Source of the DNA: Oxytricha trifallax
Taxonomy: Eukaryota > Ciliophora > Spirotrichea > Sporadotrichida > Oxytrichidae
Length of the DNA stretch: 64,000 nucleotides
Reading direction: 5' to 3'
Assembly: GCA_000711775.1 (NCBI GenBank)
Contig: ARYC01002635.1
Location: forward strand, 22,572 to 86,571
The notes under the pieces are model-generated. The model saw only the letters and a program-made list of their open reading frames with translations. It ran no database searches and had not been told where the DNA came from. The translations under genes and the position numbers were made by a program. How positions within the stretch are numbered: the first letter of the stretch is position 1; every line of letters begins with the position of its first letter. This document shows positions 47,121-60,352 of the stretch, in pieces.

Positions 47121-50100
47121 TCCAGATCAATATATTACAGACTTATAGACTTCTTAACTACAGCATCTTGACATATTTCTTAGAATTCACAATTCCTGAT
47201 TGAAAATATTTTAAGTTTCAACAAAGTTCAACTCAATTCAACAGAAGCCATTGGTAAGTATAAGAATCTGAACAAGAAAGACTTTATATAACTTGAATAT
47301 TATGAAATATTGCTGAAAGAGTATTAAAAGACAAAGTATTTATAAAATTTCACTTAAAATAGTTTAATGAATGTTCATAAACCTCATCTTCAACTCGTTG
47401 TGTTTTCATTTTTAGATTTAATTATAAATTTTAATTTATCGATTTTCTATTATAAATTATGTGCTCTCTTTGTAATGATACTTACTATTGTAAAGGATTT
47501 TTTCATGTATTGACAAGCAGCAATAAGGCATTGTGCAATAGAGTAGCTGCTGCCAGTACCATATCGCAACAGCAGCCACAGTCAATAACAACTCCTAGGT
47601 AGCATACTAGCTCGAGATTAATGACAATTTAATGCTGTTCATTATAGCTAAATCCTAGAGCTTATGCAGAGTTTCAATGTATATATGGATCTAGTATTTT
47701 CAGGTTGAATTGATTTAATTGCTCATTCTAATATAATATAATGCTATAAGCAATAACAATTATATAATCAACTTTCCAAGCTTTCTGTGCTTGCTTTTTA
47801 AAATTCTATTAAAAAGCATAAGATTCATTGCAGTCAATGGAGTTGCCGATTATTCTATGCTTTGACATTATCGATATTAGAGCCGATTAAATATGGATGA
47901 AAGTTTTGAATGTAATAATGTGATCATAATCCAACTTTATTTTATAAAACCGTTTAGTCTAATAATAATTTGGCGCTAATAAGTCTCTTGTGTTACAAGA
48001 TTCTATAATAAATTTACCTACTTCGAAATAATCATTTAGATTTAAATTTTAATAGTTGTTCTTAACTCTTTGCCTTTGATAATAAGTAGCAATTTTAATG
48101 TCATTCAAAGAAAATAGATCTATTTCTCAGTTATCCAATAATAAAATTTAGAATAATTAGAGTAATTGTTATTAATTAAATTATCATAATAATTTGAATA
48201 TCTAATTTGATTCTTTAAAATATTATTCTTATGAATAAATAAAATAGCTCAAAATATGTAAATTTAAAGCAAAGGATATTAAGTAAGTATGGGCCATATT
48301 AATTATGTAAATTATGTTTAGACCTTATTATATAAATTTAATCTATATAATTGCTCTAGAAATGAAATAAGCAGCATTATCAGAGTTAATTTGGTTTGCA
48401 ATTCCTTTACATTTTCAACCTTAATAGAGTTTTAATGATCAGAAATGGAAATTTTAGGACCCATCAACAAATAAGAAATGGTGCTGAATTAAAAGCCCGT
48501 GCTTAAATTTTCATCTTAAATGAACAGCAGCAATTAATATATAAAAAATTTAACCTTTAATTTTAATTTTTTCAATGTGTGTTTTGCAGTAGTTCAATCA
48601 ATTGCAAATATTAGAAAGATTCTATTCAAATAATAAACTTAGAAGTAGAATCTCCATATGAAATTTAAAAATAATAATTCATAAATAAATAAAAATATTA
48701 AAGGCATGTATGGGTAAAATTTTGTTTAAATGTTTAGTATGGGAGCTAATTTATTATAAATGCTATTTATCACTATTTTCACCTATTCATTCATTTTTTT
48801 AATTTAAATATGCAATTGAGGAGAGAACTCAATAATACTAAATGTTAGTGAGATTAACTATTTGTTCAACATAACCAGTAAGATAAGATTGTATAGGAAA
48901 TTAATAAGAAAATAAAACAAATCAGTCAGGTATACTATTTAAGAATTTATGTAGTGAAATGACTAAAATAAATTTTATAATTTTGAGGATAACAAGCAAT
49001 TATATCATTTTAAATTTGCAAAAGAAAAGGTTCTAATAATTATATAAAATGATAATAATAAATCTATAAATAAAAGCTAACTATTTAAGGAAAGTAATTT
49101 GAACTTCGAAAGAGCAACTAACAGAATATTGATCTTATCTTTACCATTCGCAATGATGAGGTGGAGAATTAAGTTTGAATTCACTATCTGATATTCATAA
49201 CATAAATATATGACTTAATAAAAGAGATTTGAATCAGTAAATTATGGTGTTTAAAAGTAAAGGAAATCCAAATAATGAAAAATATATTCAAGATGGCATA
49301 AATGCATATATAGATGCCTTGCAGTTTATTTTTTAAAGAAGTTATTTAAAACATTTTTGTTTTTATTCTAAATAAGTAAAGATAATTTTTAGCATCTTCA
49401 ATTATATTATTATTATTATGGGAGTTTTTTTGCTTCTAATAGTATAGTTACAAGGTCTTATACAAATTAATAAATATCTAGATTCCTTATCCTTAATTAG
49501 TAGAATACCAAATAGCAATAACTAATGGAAGACACAAGATCATTGATAAACTATCATGCTTTAGAGTATCACTTCCTTGATCATTTTAAAATACTCCAAG
49601 CAGCAACATTTAAATATTTTAAAAATCTTCTGAGACTTTATAGGCAACTTTAGAACTTATCTATTTATCCTATGTAATCGGTTGTTGTCTTATATTTATT
49701 TGTATAATGAGTTATAATTATACAAAAATGAATATGAAAAAGTTGTTTTACTTTTCCATTCAGAATTCAACTTATAAATCATAATTTTATATTTATCAAT
49801 AGTAAATTTAGACTTATTCAACCAATCGATTTGAATTTACAATAATAACAGTCTATTTTTATTTTTTTTGCCTATATTAATTTAAAATTTGACATAATTT
49901 AGTAACCTGATTAATGAGTTTTTTCCCCTAGATAAATTCAAATGATTCTTAAAATGAAATACTCTGTTTTTTAATTCTTAGAATCAATAATAATATTCCA
50001 GTAATATCAGTTTTAGATTGAAGAAGGGCTAAATTTTATTCAGCTTTATGAAATATAAATACAAATCATAATCTAAATAAACTGACCATTCTTATATATT

Positions 50101-50920
50101 TAATTTAAAAACCACAATTTAATTTAATTTTAAAATTATTTAATGAAGAGGATCACAGAAAGTACTTTAGGATAGAAATACATGCTTGCTATTAGCTTTT
50201 CTTAAAAAATTGCAGATAAAGAAGCAATGATCACGGGTATGTGATGAGATAAACTTTTTTTCGCAATTTAAATCTCTAAAAATTACTTTTATCTTATCAT
50301 ATTTTTAAAACATTAATGTTTCTCTATAACAATAATAGATGCATTATAAATATTTTTTAGATATTAATTTTTTAGGCATATATCATTTTAATAAATGAAT
50401 TGATTAGCAATTAAATTGAATTGAAATTTTGCATCGCCCTCCCTTAGCCCGAAATATTACTATACCTCAAATAACAAAGGAACAAACAATTTAAATATTA
50501 AGATTAATCTCAATTTTAATTCTTAAGCCCTGATAAATATTTCCCTGTTTAATACTATTCAGAATTTTTATTCTTTAATATAAGATCATAAAAAAATAAT
50601 AATATAGGAAGTAAAATAATAGAATATTGATTTAATTAAGTTTAATAAAATAATGCATAAACTTGACATACTTAGACTGCACATCTTTTAAATTTTGGAG
50701 ACAACAACTCCTAAAAATTATAAGAAGCAAAGTTAGGTCACATCTTCTGATACCTTAGAAAAAATAATAACATACTTGTTACGTTCAACAGATTTTAATT
50801 CTTACTCTTCTATTGCAACTATTTAGCTCACAAAAGGGATTTTATATCCTTGTTCTTTCTGATCACAACTAACCAAATATTATGCAATTTCTCTTCTAGC
50901 AAGGCAAAAATAAATGATCA
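47121..50920. other. Long AT-rich stretch, no supported gene
   Basis: A short coding-like run at 49098-49195 (NLNFERATNRILILSL) is too brief to call. A slightly GC-richer patch at 47510-47620 gives no clean frame. Confidence 0.35.
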
Positions 50921-52080
50921 CGATTTGAAAGATGATAAATATCTAGACTTAAAAGACCTTTCAAAATATAGTCTGGCTAACTATGGATATCCTTAATAAT
51001 TAGAGTCGCTATGTAATAAAAGACCGAAGCATCAATTTTAATATCGGCGTCACATATAGGTAACATATATAATATGAATTACAAGAATAACAGATTCTAA
51101 CCAGAAACTTCGAAGAACAATTCTAAATTTTGATTAATGTAGCAACCTAAGCAATAATGCTACATCAAAATGACATAATCGAAGATAGTACGATTAAACT
51201 CTAAAAATACTACACTTATTTAAAAGTAGAAGCTAAGAAATGTCATTATCCAACCACCTCGATTTCACATATTCGATTTTATTCAAAAGGTTATTATATC
51301 TAACTTAGAAAACCAAAAGATTTTAGACTTGTACATCTACCATAATTGCAAAACTCTCTTTTCTCAGACTAGTCGCCAGGATACAATCGTCCTTCTTAAT
51401 GATGTACAGCTGGTCAAAATCACTCACTTTCACCTCCACATAAACAACATGAAAGCCAATTTTAGGATCACGTCATTCAAAACCCAGATCACTCAGCACT
51501 TAGAGTTGGTTAAGTTAAAGATCTATTTAAAAAAACTATGAAAAAATTCCTCACAAGATATGAATAGAAACAATACTTTTATAAAAAGCAGAAACTGTTA
51601 TAAACATTCAAAATAAACTCTTTTAAAGTAGAGACTAATTACTAAATTAATCAATCTTGAAGGCCGCTCATATTTGTAGCTGGGAAGAATATAATTTCTA
51701 CCCTCTTCTAGATACATAATGGTTATATTATTTTTCCGTTATTCTAGGAATTACAGTACTACTCTCCACAATTCAAACCAATGGAGACATAAAAAACATG
51801 CTAAAAATTCATTCCATATAAAAAAGAAAAAATACTGACTTAGAAGATTATTAAGAAGCTAATGACTCACTAATATAAGAGTTAACATTGAGAATTGGAC
51901 TAAGGTTATTTGATATAAAGCTTATAACACACCTTCTCAGAAAGGCAAAAAGAGTCTCCAAGAATTCTGTAATTTCACAAAAGATGAATCAGATTTGAAG
52001 AAATTTTGAAAATCCTTCTTTCTTCTCTGAAGGACTCATATGATTATTATGATAACTGAAGAGTATATAATTAAAAAGAC
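50921..52080 (+). pseudogene. Degenerate coding-like region, unknown
   Basis: Several plus-strand runs in changing frames look like protein: NDHDLKDDKYLDLKDLSKYS (from ~50921), SNLENQKILDLYIYHNC to QITQHLELVKLKIYLKK (51298-51540), RPLIFVAGKNIISTLF to YSPQFKPMETQKTCQKF (~51663-51870). The run at 51329-51541 is open even in the standard code. Together they suggest an old gene broken by indels, or MDSs separated by short IESs. Confidence 0.35.
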
Positions 52081-53129
52081 TTTATCCTTAAATATTAACA
52101 TAAATATAAATCCGGTAGTCCTAGAGTCCTCAATGTGGATAATTATTATTATTACTATTGTATATTATTAATAATAATAAATATCTCTTACTAGTAAATA
52201 CTGTTCATTCTAATGAACGTTCAGGTTACGAAGAAAATATGAGGCGGCATTTGAATTTCAAATTTAAGTGGAATAGATCTATAAATTTTAACACAATTTA
52301 TAGCTTATTTCTCTTTATTTATTTGTGATATATTAATTACATGTAAACTTTTAGAACTTAAAATTTCTCTAACGTAAATGCCATTTAGGTATAAATAAAA
52401 GTTTTTACATATCTCATAGTTAATTAAGATTAGAATTTAAATAAAGTAAATAAGCAAATTTATTAGCAAAAAATCAAAGAATTAAATATATAATGCTAAG
52501 ATACAATATGCCAAAACCTTATAATGCCATACTTTGATTTATTAACTTTAGGTTGTAGTAGTGAAAAGTTAAAATGTTGATTAAGGAAAATTATAACACT
52601 ATTGATGAGAAATATGTGAAAATGTTAAATAGCAAATCAGAATAATTTGTGTAGATAACAACGAATAAGTATAACTACATAAAGAGTAAAAAGACTGACT
52701 AATTAGTAAGCATTCATGATGATTTAATAGAAAAACAAACTGAAAATCAATCGCACAAAGAGAAGATTGTTCCATTCATTAAAATTGAGTTTCTAGGCAT
52801 TTCTTAAAAGAAGCATAAAACTACCTTTTATTTTTAGGAAATTCAATCATGGTATTATTTTTTTAAAAAAAACACTATACAAATAAGGATGGATAAATCA
52901 GATTAAATAAGCATTTCCTTCAAAATAAATTATAAAAAATAATTTACAAAATTAATTAATTAGCAGACTTTACCAAATTAAGCAAGATTATAATTTGAAC
53001 TTAATTAGTTCAAAATAATCTGATAACTTCATACCTTCTTCTCCCTCTATTTAATTGCCATCATAAACAGTATACTGTTTGTTTGGGTTTGATCTTGTAA
53101 AAATTTCAAATCTATACTGTCGTTTATAA
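52081..53129. other. AT-rich stretch, no gene seen
   Basis: No protein-like frame recognised. Confidence 0.35.
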
Positions 53130-53857
53130 AATTTATCGAAATTACCCCAAAATGCTTGGGGTTTTATTGAATGAAATTTTTTCTCTGCAAAAATTTTATT
53201 ATGAATTTAATCTATTTACGCCTAATTTATTTTGCTCTTGACACAAATGCGGCTTAGAATATTAAGAAGTCTCGCTGTTAATTAAATCACCTTTGGTAGT
53301 GAGGTTGACCCATGCTAGAGTTTTTTGTAACAACATAGCCATAATCTACTCGGTGATTTATGCCTTATTGTTAAGTGTTGTATAGGGTCTAATAAAATAT
53401 GACCATATTCTTACATCAATACTAAAGATATCTGTCTCAATCTATGTTTAGGTCAGTATGAATAAGGTAGGGAATTTTATCCCTTGAATGGACTGTCCTC
53501 AATAACTAAAGGGAATAATGCTCGAACTGCTTTGAGTATGGTTTCGTTTAAATTATCCCAAAAATAATAATATCTAACATACACGAATAATTTTATAGGC
53601 ATCTTTTCTTTCATATCTTCAAAAAATATTAGATCTACCATTATTTACAAACGTAGAATTGATCTCATTTATGTATTCTGGAATCCTTAACTCTTTTCCG
53701 TTAGGGTCTATATTGTACTTTACATATTTTATTTCATTCCATACCAAATGTATTTTTGGTTCATACTATTGTAATTTCTTAGAAATTTAATCTTGTCAAC
53801 ATGTTTACACTTAGCTATATTCCTGAGGCAATAATAAGATTATTTGAAAATTAATTA
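53130..53857 (-). pseudogene. Degenerate minus-strand coding region, unknown
   Basis: Reading the minus strand: VWNEIKYVKYNIDPNGKEL, RIPEYINEINSTFVNNGRSN, then after a 1-nt shift FFEDMKEKMPIKLFVY, YYYFWDNLNETILKAVRAL and PLVIEDSPFKG, then after another shift GHILLDPIQHLTIRHKSPS. Three linked blocks in order imply one ancestral gene with frameshifts. The FWDNL region resembles a block at ~56040-56080. Family not recognised; a transposon gene is possible. Confidence 0.4.
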
Positions 53858-55001
53858 TCATATCAGGCATTCAAGTATTTTAATAGGTCTTCATCTCTTT
53901 AATCCTGAAATATTTTGCATTAATTAGATTTACTCCAGTGAATTGCTATAGTAGTTTGTCTTTTGAATCTTCTCTCGTATTTGAAGATTTAATCTAAATC
54001 TTGAATTAAATCTAGAGAAGCCTTCATCACCAACTCTTTAAATAATATTTAATAAACTAAGCTGATTTAAAATTCCATTAACTAATTTTTTCTGTTATTT
54101 TTATTAGGATATACTTCCAGTACTTATACTAAAGTATCTTTTTTTATTTTAAATCTAGATTTGAATATTTGATTCTGTAATAATATAAGCAACAAGTTAG
54201 TTGCCTTCTATTTTAAGCATCAAATTAATTGAAAAGCTTAGGTGATTTTTCTCCCATTGTTAAAAATAGTAGATTTGAAATTAATTTTCTATCAACCCTA
54301 GGTAAATAATGTTTTGAGATAGTTTAATATATAAAAAAGATACTCATATAATAAACCCATCATAGAAGATCTTGCTATAGCTTGTAAAATTAAATTTACA
54401 ATTAGTTAGCATTCAAGTATTTTGTCTTTTGAAATTTAAATAATCTGGCTGCTCATGCTATATTACAAAGGCTGCTATGTGATATTATTTTAAAATTTTG
54501 AAAATATATTTATATTTTTTTTAATATAATTTCCAAATTTACATATTAGAATCAGATCTATAGTTCTTATCTATAAAATAAATTGTGTATGTGGTTATTA
54601 AATATAATAAAGAGATTTTAAGCAGAAGTTATTGATAAAATTCAATTATTCTTGATGATTTTTCTAAATTTCATGCAATTGCAAAATTCTAATTTTTATA
54701 AAAACTTACTCAATTTTTCATTGCTATTCTCCATTATGGTCCAGGCTTAATTTTCTTTGCTATAATTTTTAATTTTTTAATTATGGTTTAATAAATAACA
54801 CTATAACACTATAAGCGAGCATTTTAACTCAATAAAGATTCATGTAATGTAAGTCAAATTTTAATTTCTGATCGGTTTAAATATATTTTAGCTTATACCA
54901 AATTTCAATATAGTCTAAAAGCTATATTTCAAAAATCTTAATATGATCTGTATTTTAATATTCTTCCGTTTTTAATGAATAATTGAATATATAATAAACA
55001 A
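53858..55001. other. AT-rich stretch, no gene seen
   Basis: No protein-like frame recognised. Confidence 0.35.
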
Positions 55002-55400
55002 ATGGAGGGACAAGCTGTCAAAGCCCAAGATATCAGAGAGCTCCAGTCTCGATTCAGATCAAAGAATGACTGGATAACTTTTCTCAGAATATATTTCATT
55101 GAAACTACAGAGGGGATGTTCATCAAAGACCTTTTAGCTGGAGATAAAAATCTAATAAATCAGGGGAAGTGATATAGTTCAATATTCCTTACTACAAGGA
55201 GCTCTCGGTCAAGAATATATTTCAGCTGGCTAAGGAAGATCAGGAAATCAAAGAGATTCATTAATTACTACCCAGACTATACTGTTTTTTTTCTAGATAT
55301 AAAATATTTCTGCGGGGTACTTGGCACTCCATAAACAAACTTTCTATTCCAACTTATCAAGAATGCTAACAGGAGTAGAAAATAGGGGACAGTTTAGAGG
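55002..55400 (+). pseudogene. Divergent relative of the TBE 22K gene, outside any TBE
   Basis: ATG at 55002: MEGQAVKAQDIRELQSRFRS, then KNDWITFLRIYFIETTEGMF. This parallels the TBE 22K order QDLIGKFRSKEDLYRYL, FLPTQEGTKISFLKALL. After a shift it reads FNIPYYKELSVKNIF (compare IEIPNYPEISVTNLY), and after another KYFCGVLGTPQTN (compare NFFFGVLGTLKP). The site of TBE intron 1 shows no intron here. No TBE ends or partner genes are visible nearby, so it is a relic of another TBE-like family or a stand-alone relative. Confidence 0.65.
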
Positions 55401-55999
55401 AACAAAAGGAAAAAATCAGATTAAAGAAAATGTATACTGAGAGATGCATGGAGAACCATTCTTCTCATGTAAGGATGCCAATCAAACTAATATATTATTA
55501 TAGAATGAAAGTGAAAAACATTGTCAATACTAAAGTAAAAAATCTAAATTAATCCTCGAGTTCACAAGAAAAAGCGAGAGTGCCACGGGATATCATTATC
55601 ATATACATCAGTATTATAAATAAATGGTTAAGGGTAAACGTTGAGTTAGTGGCTCCTCAAGGGACATACCCATGGCACAAGAATCTCCTGAGTATAGAAG
55701 TCCGCACAATGAGTTTGGAAAATGAAATAATCTTAAACTTTATAATCCATATATTGCTTATTATCTAATAATGTTTTGTTTAAGAAACTTTACATCTTCT
55801 AAATATGTTTTTCAATAATCCTCTTCCCTATATCTTGTAGAACTTTTTCAATAGAGTCTTTTATAATTTTAACATACTGAGATAACCTATCATAAAATCT
55901 TTTGCAATCATTGACTACTTGTACTTTTTATTAATTTAAGAAAACACTTATTCTAAGCAATGGAATTCTGAAGAATATAGGGGGTTCAAACAGCAACCC
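55401..55999. other. Mostly unassigned; GC-richer patch
   Basis: 55560-55740 is richer in G+C and open on plus (LRVNVELVAPQGTYPWHK), but too short to assign. The rest is AT-rich. Confidence 0.3.
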
Positions 56000-56290
56000 C
56001 ATTTTTATTCTTAAATTTATTTTTAAACAATATTGCTATAGTGGCCCCTCAAGTTATCCAAAAAATAATAACGTCCTCTTGTTTATTTTAAAGCTGAAAA
56101 TACTCAATCATTGCCATCACATCACCAATGTTGAAGGACTTCAGCTTTACGTAATAACGCTCGAGTCATGCTTCCATGCTCACTGCCACTATTGATGCAA
56201 TTGCCTTTAGTTTGAGTTCTTCCTTGTGTATTATTTAATTCTAGGCCAGTATTTCCATGAGAGCTCGAAAACGATAAAGGGCTTGAAGAT
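56000..56290 (-). pseudogene. Degenerate minus-strand coding region, unknown
   Basis: Minus frame: EELKLKAIASIVAVSMEA, one TGA, then ERYYVKLKSFNIGDVMAM and EYFQLQNKQEDVIIFW. The composition is strongly protein-like. The end resembles the FWDNL block of 53130-53857, so both may come from the same gene family. Confidence 0.4.
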
Positions 56291-56740
56291 TACTTCATCA
56301 ATATTTATATAAATTTCTTGCACTAAGTTACAAGATTAAGCAGCTTTGAAAAACTTTCAATTCTCATTTAAACTATTTTATATTGATTCTTTTAGGTTAG
56401 TCAAAAGGTAGATCTCATTACTTTGTATTTGATTTTAGATAGTTTGTAAATGTACTGATTCTGCTTAGAGTTTATAATATAATCAGGGAATGGTCTATGA
56501 AAGACCATTGCTCTAGGATGGAGAGAGTATCCCTTCAATTTACTTAAAGTTTTTTATCAACAAAATATTATTTTTTTTAATTTGGTATTTTTTATTCTCT
56601 ACCGTTCTTAGAGTTAAACCTTGATTTAAGACTCTTTCCATAAAGGGCATGAACAGATAAAAAATATTTCAGAGATATTTATAGCGCTTAGCAATTTTAT
56701 TCTGTGTAAGAATAAGTTTAGTATTTCTGTGGGGTGCATT
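56291..56740. other. AT-rich stretch, no gene seen
   Basis: Contains a small AAAGACCATTG-type repeat near 56490; no gene. Ends in CATT, the presumed target of TBE-6. Confidence 0.4.
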
Positions 56741-56878
56741 AAAAACACCAAACCCCCTTCAGTAGTTTGATTGAGTTTTTGAATGATAAAAGGCTGCAAT
56801 TAACGCATACTTTATTAGGGATTTAATAGGGTTTAAGTAGGGGTTTATAGTTTAAATATTAGTAATTTAAGTGAGTAT

Positions 56879-57930
56879 ATGCGAGTTTTGGGGTCAGTTT
56901 GTGGCAGTGATTATATAGATTTACAGTATAAGTTGCGTTATGGATGTGATAATTATAATGATCAACTCAAATCTATTCTTAATTACACGTCTATAGCTAG
57001 GCTACTGCATAAATCATCTGCAACTGTGAGGCCTCACTGTCTATTAGCATTGAGTTTGAAAAGATAGTAGCTTAATTCTAAGCCTAAAAGGCCTCTGAAA
57101 TTCTAGAAGCATCATATTGATTATCTTTTTAATGATAAGACTCTTAAATACAGGGCTCATTTCTCTCTCGCATAGAGAGCTGTGATGTCTCATCGCTGAT
57201 TCCCTGAGCTTCACATCTCTGCTTAATCTATAGCAAACATATATAAAAAGAATGGAATATCTTACAAGACAGTCAATCGCATTAAGAGAGTGATTGACTT
57301 TAATATTCCATTTTATAAGACAAATGTAAATTATATATATGATTAAATGCAAAGAGCTATTACTAATAACTTCAAGTTTATACACGCTGATGAGGCAGTA
57401 TTCCAGTTTAATACCTTTATATCTAGGTCTTGGTACAAGAGGTACGGCAACATAGAAGTCTATGATTAAAAGGTTAAAGTTTAAACGCATGCTATACGTG
57501 GTCGAATAAGTGAAGATGATGGGCTCGAGACTTATGTTATCCACCCTCGCTCAATAAAGACTGATTGATACATAAAGTTCCTATAATAGCTCAGGGATAA
57601 GTACGCTGACAAAGAGATCATCCTGTTTGTTGATAACTTATCTGTCCACAAAACTTTAGACACAAGGAAGGAATATGAAATGCTAAACATAACACCTGTA
57701 TTTAATGTTCCATACAGTCCTCAGTTCAATGGAATTGAATTATATTGGGGCCTATTGAAAGGCCACTACAAGAAACTTCTACTCTATCACTTGATGCACG
57801 ATCTAAAAATAGATACAGTAGATTTTATTAAGAGTGCTGCTAAGAGTGTCAGCGATGATAAAGCTTAAGTATGTGCGCAAGAGAAGGGAGATTTTGTGTA
57901 TATAAATAAGTTTTAGATTTAAACGAATGA
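56879..57930 (+). pseudogene. TBE-6 transposase (DD34E) with two TGA stops
   Basis: Starts MRVLGSVCGSDYIDLQYK. Acidic residues fall at about 171 (HADEAVF), 252 (LFVDNLSVHK) and 287 (FNGIELYW); 34 residues separate the last two, the DD34E spacing of IS630/Tc1-like enzymes. TGA occurs at 57197-57199 (CAA in TBE-1) and 57566-57568 (TAA in TBE-5); both are former Gln codons. A 2-nt insertion near 57855 shifts the last residues; the family stop would be 57928-57930. Otherwise the frame is continuous over ~325 codons. Confidence 0.92.
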
Positions 57931-57935
57931 ATAAG

Positions 57936-58724
57936 TACATATTAAATTTGCTTGTAAAAGGATTTGGCTACTCTTTCTTTTCTTTCTCTTATGGCTTGCT
58001 TGGGCCTATGTTTCTACTCTTGCTGCCAGCTCCAGCATCTATGTTTATTTCGACTGGCTTTAAGTAATCTTGAAGAGTCTCTTACTCAATTCATGCTTTA
58101 GTTAAGACTTTCTTTCTCTGTTTAATTTGCTGCGCTCTTTCATCGAGTACATAGCAGTTCCAGACTTTTCTATAAAGTTAGAAAGCTTAGCTTACTTGAG
58201 ATTAATGGATGCTTCTGTAGTTCCTAGAGCCAGGTGTCGCTTATTTTTATTCCTTGCTTCTTTTTTTTCTTCAGGAGAGATGCTGTAGCGTTTCTTGTGA
58301 GCTTCTTAAATTATTTCATTTAAGTACTCAGGTTTCAGAGTTCCAAGGACACCAAAGAAGAAGTTTCTCTCTGGCAACTTATTAGAGAGTTATAGCTTTG
58401 ATGGAAGGTAGAGAGCAACATCTGGATCACTCATAGCATCGTCATATAGGTTTGTCACTGATATTTCAGGGTAGTTAGGTATCTCTATCATCCTAATTTC
58501 ATTAGACTTAAAAGCTTTTTTCTCTTCACTCAGTAAGGCTTTTAAGAATGAGATTTTAGTTCCCTCATAATCGGCAAGAACAATCCAAATATAATGGATT
58601 TATTAATCTTACCTAAAAGCTTACCTTGCTATACCAAATGTCTATAAAGGTCCTCTTTACTTCGAAATTTTCCTATTAATTCTTGAGATCAAATTCTCTT
58701 CATTGCATCATTCATAGACTCCAT
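57936..58724 (-). pseudogene. TBE-6 22K protein, damaged
   Basis: ATG at 58724 (MESMNDAMKR). The IEIPNYPEISVTNLYDD and NFFFGVLGTLKP blocks are conserved. The intron 1 acceptor, TAG in TBE-1 and TBE-5, is changed (TTATATTTGG), and a base is missing just after it (GATTATGAGGG). The normal stop region has lost two bases (GTACATATT for TTCACATATT). Confidence 0.8.
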
Positions 58725-59185
58725 CTTGCTTCCTCTTTCTAGAAATGTTAATGAAATTTAAAATTATAGATATCCATTATAAGTTTAATAAAATCTTACT
58801 ACTAAATAGGGAGGACCTACTGGAGGTCAACCTTGAAAAGATATGAGGAGAAACTTGCTCCAAGTTTCACAGATTGATTTCCATTTTTATCAATCTATCT
58901 CCATTAAATTGCTCCTAATAATGTTTAATTATTTTAGAAGGTCCTCCAAATTAAGTTCAAACTTCATTTGGAGGACCTCCTAGAGAATCAAAACTTCTTT
59001 AAGAGCCTTTTAATTTACAAATATGTAAAATATTCTCATAAAATATGTAAATTTACAGCCTTTAATGATGTTTCATTTTTCTTTTCTCTCAGAAAAAAAT
59101 TTACCTGAACGTGTCAAACTTCATTATTATAGTAAACCTACCTGTATTTTATCATTATTATAATATATTCTATTAGCATTCTAAA

Positions 59186-60345
59186 ATGAGCGGTAACCTT
59201 CTAAGAAGAGCGGCATTACTTGGTGCAAGCCAATAAAAATTAGCATTTTAGCTACCAAAGAAAGTTGAGACCAGAGACGCTTGCACTCAGTAGGAACCCA
59301 CCTTAGACAACTTTGCAAGTTTAGCTTTGAGAGTCAAATATAGATTCAAAAAGAAATAATCAAAGAGAAAAGCATTTAGTGGTGGAGCTAAAATAGCTAT
59401 GCATTGATCAATAAATTTTACCTGCCAAATTTTAGTATTAATGCAAAGACTGCAATAAAGTTTTCCTCTATAAGTCTACATACAAAAGGCATATCAGAGA
59501 TATTCATAATGACATTCCACGGCTGTATCTTAACCATTAGAAGAAGGATGGCAGTACATCTGTGAGTTTTGTGATAAGCCATATTCACATAAAAGAGATA
59601 TTAAAGTGCACTTGAAGAAAAAGCACAATCAATGTTTTGTTATCATTCATGAAGAGACAGGAAGAAGATTCATATAAAAAAGAAGATCAAGAAACCCAAC
59701 AGAGTCTCTCAGGGTAGAAGTATAGAATTAGGTCAAGATTAAGAAAGTAGTCAAAATTTTTCCAGTCCCAGATATCATTAAAATCATGGTTAAAATTGAA
59801 GCTATAAAGATTCCCATATTAAAATTATTGGCTTAGATTCTTACCTAGAAAGATACCTCACTCTAGAGGATAAAATAGAGAAGAGAGTCATTACAGATGA
59901 CTAATATGCTTACAAGATATATCCTTTTGAATTACTTCCTTGCTTATGACAAGTTCCAAATGGAATTTGGTAATGAGTATTATGCTCTTTAAAAGGCAAA
60001 GTTAAATGAGTGCAGGCATATCATCTTGCTTGATGCTATTTTCCTTGGTAAAGATCATGTAGCCTTCAGTCTTCCTTTACTTGAAATGACTTACAGAGAA
60101 TTCTTATCTGACAATAGATGCCTGAGATAAATAAGCTAGATAGTATAGCAGATAGTGGAAGGGATTGAAGAGCTTCACAAGCTAGGTTATGTTCATAGAG
60201 ACTTAAAGCCAGAGAACATCATGATGAACTTTCAGCCTCTTAGAGTTTTTATTAATGACTTTAACAGAGCTCAAAGAGTGCTAGCCTCTGCCTAAGGAAA
60301 TGTATTCGGACACTCCTGGATAATTACCAGTGAGAGAATTGGAGA
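59186..60345 (+). pseudogene. TBE-6 57K protein, 3' truncated
   Basis: Starts MSGNLLRRAALLGASQ. Has the Cys codon (GCTTGC) that is TGA in TBE-5, two finger regions, and the kinase-like loop HRDLKPENIMMNF with DFN. It is cut within the activation segment (GNVFG...), where a frameshift also occurs, by the edge next to FB-F. It keeps the best catalytic loop of the TBE-1 subfamily here. Confidence 0.88.
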
Positions 60346-60352
60346 GAGCAAT

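Larger units (their letters stand above)
56741..60345 (+). mobile_element. TBE-6 transposon, right end missing
   Basis: The left end is a mutated telomeric repeat, AAAAACACCAAACCCCCTT, followed by the TBE-1-type inverted repeat. Order transposase (plus), 22K (minus), 57K (plus). Homology stops at about 60345 in the 57K gene, a few bases before foldback FB-F; ~550 bp with the right terminus are missing. Confidence 0.95.

Noticed and set aside
57044..57544. 166-codon standard-code frame on the minus strand
   Set aside because: It is antisense to the TBE-6 transposase, whose plus-strand frame carries the acidic triad.
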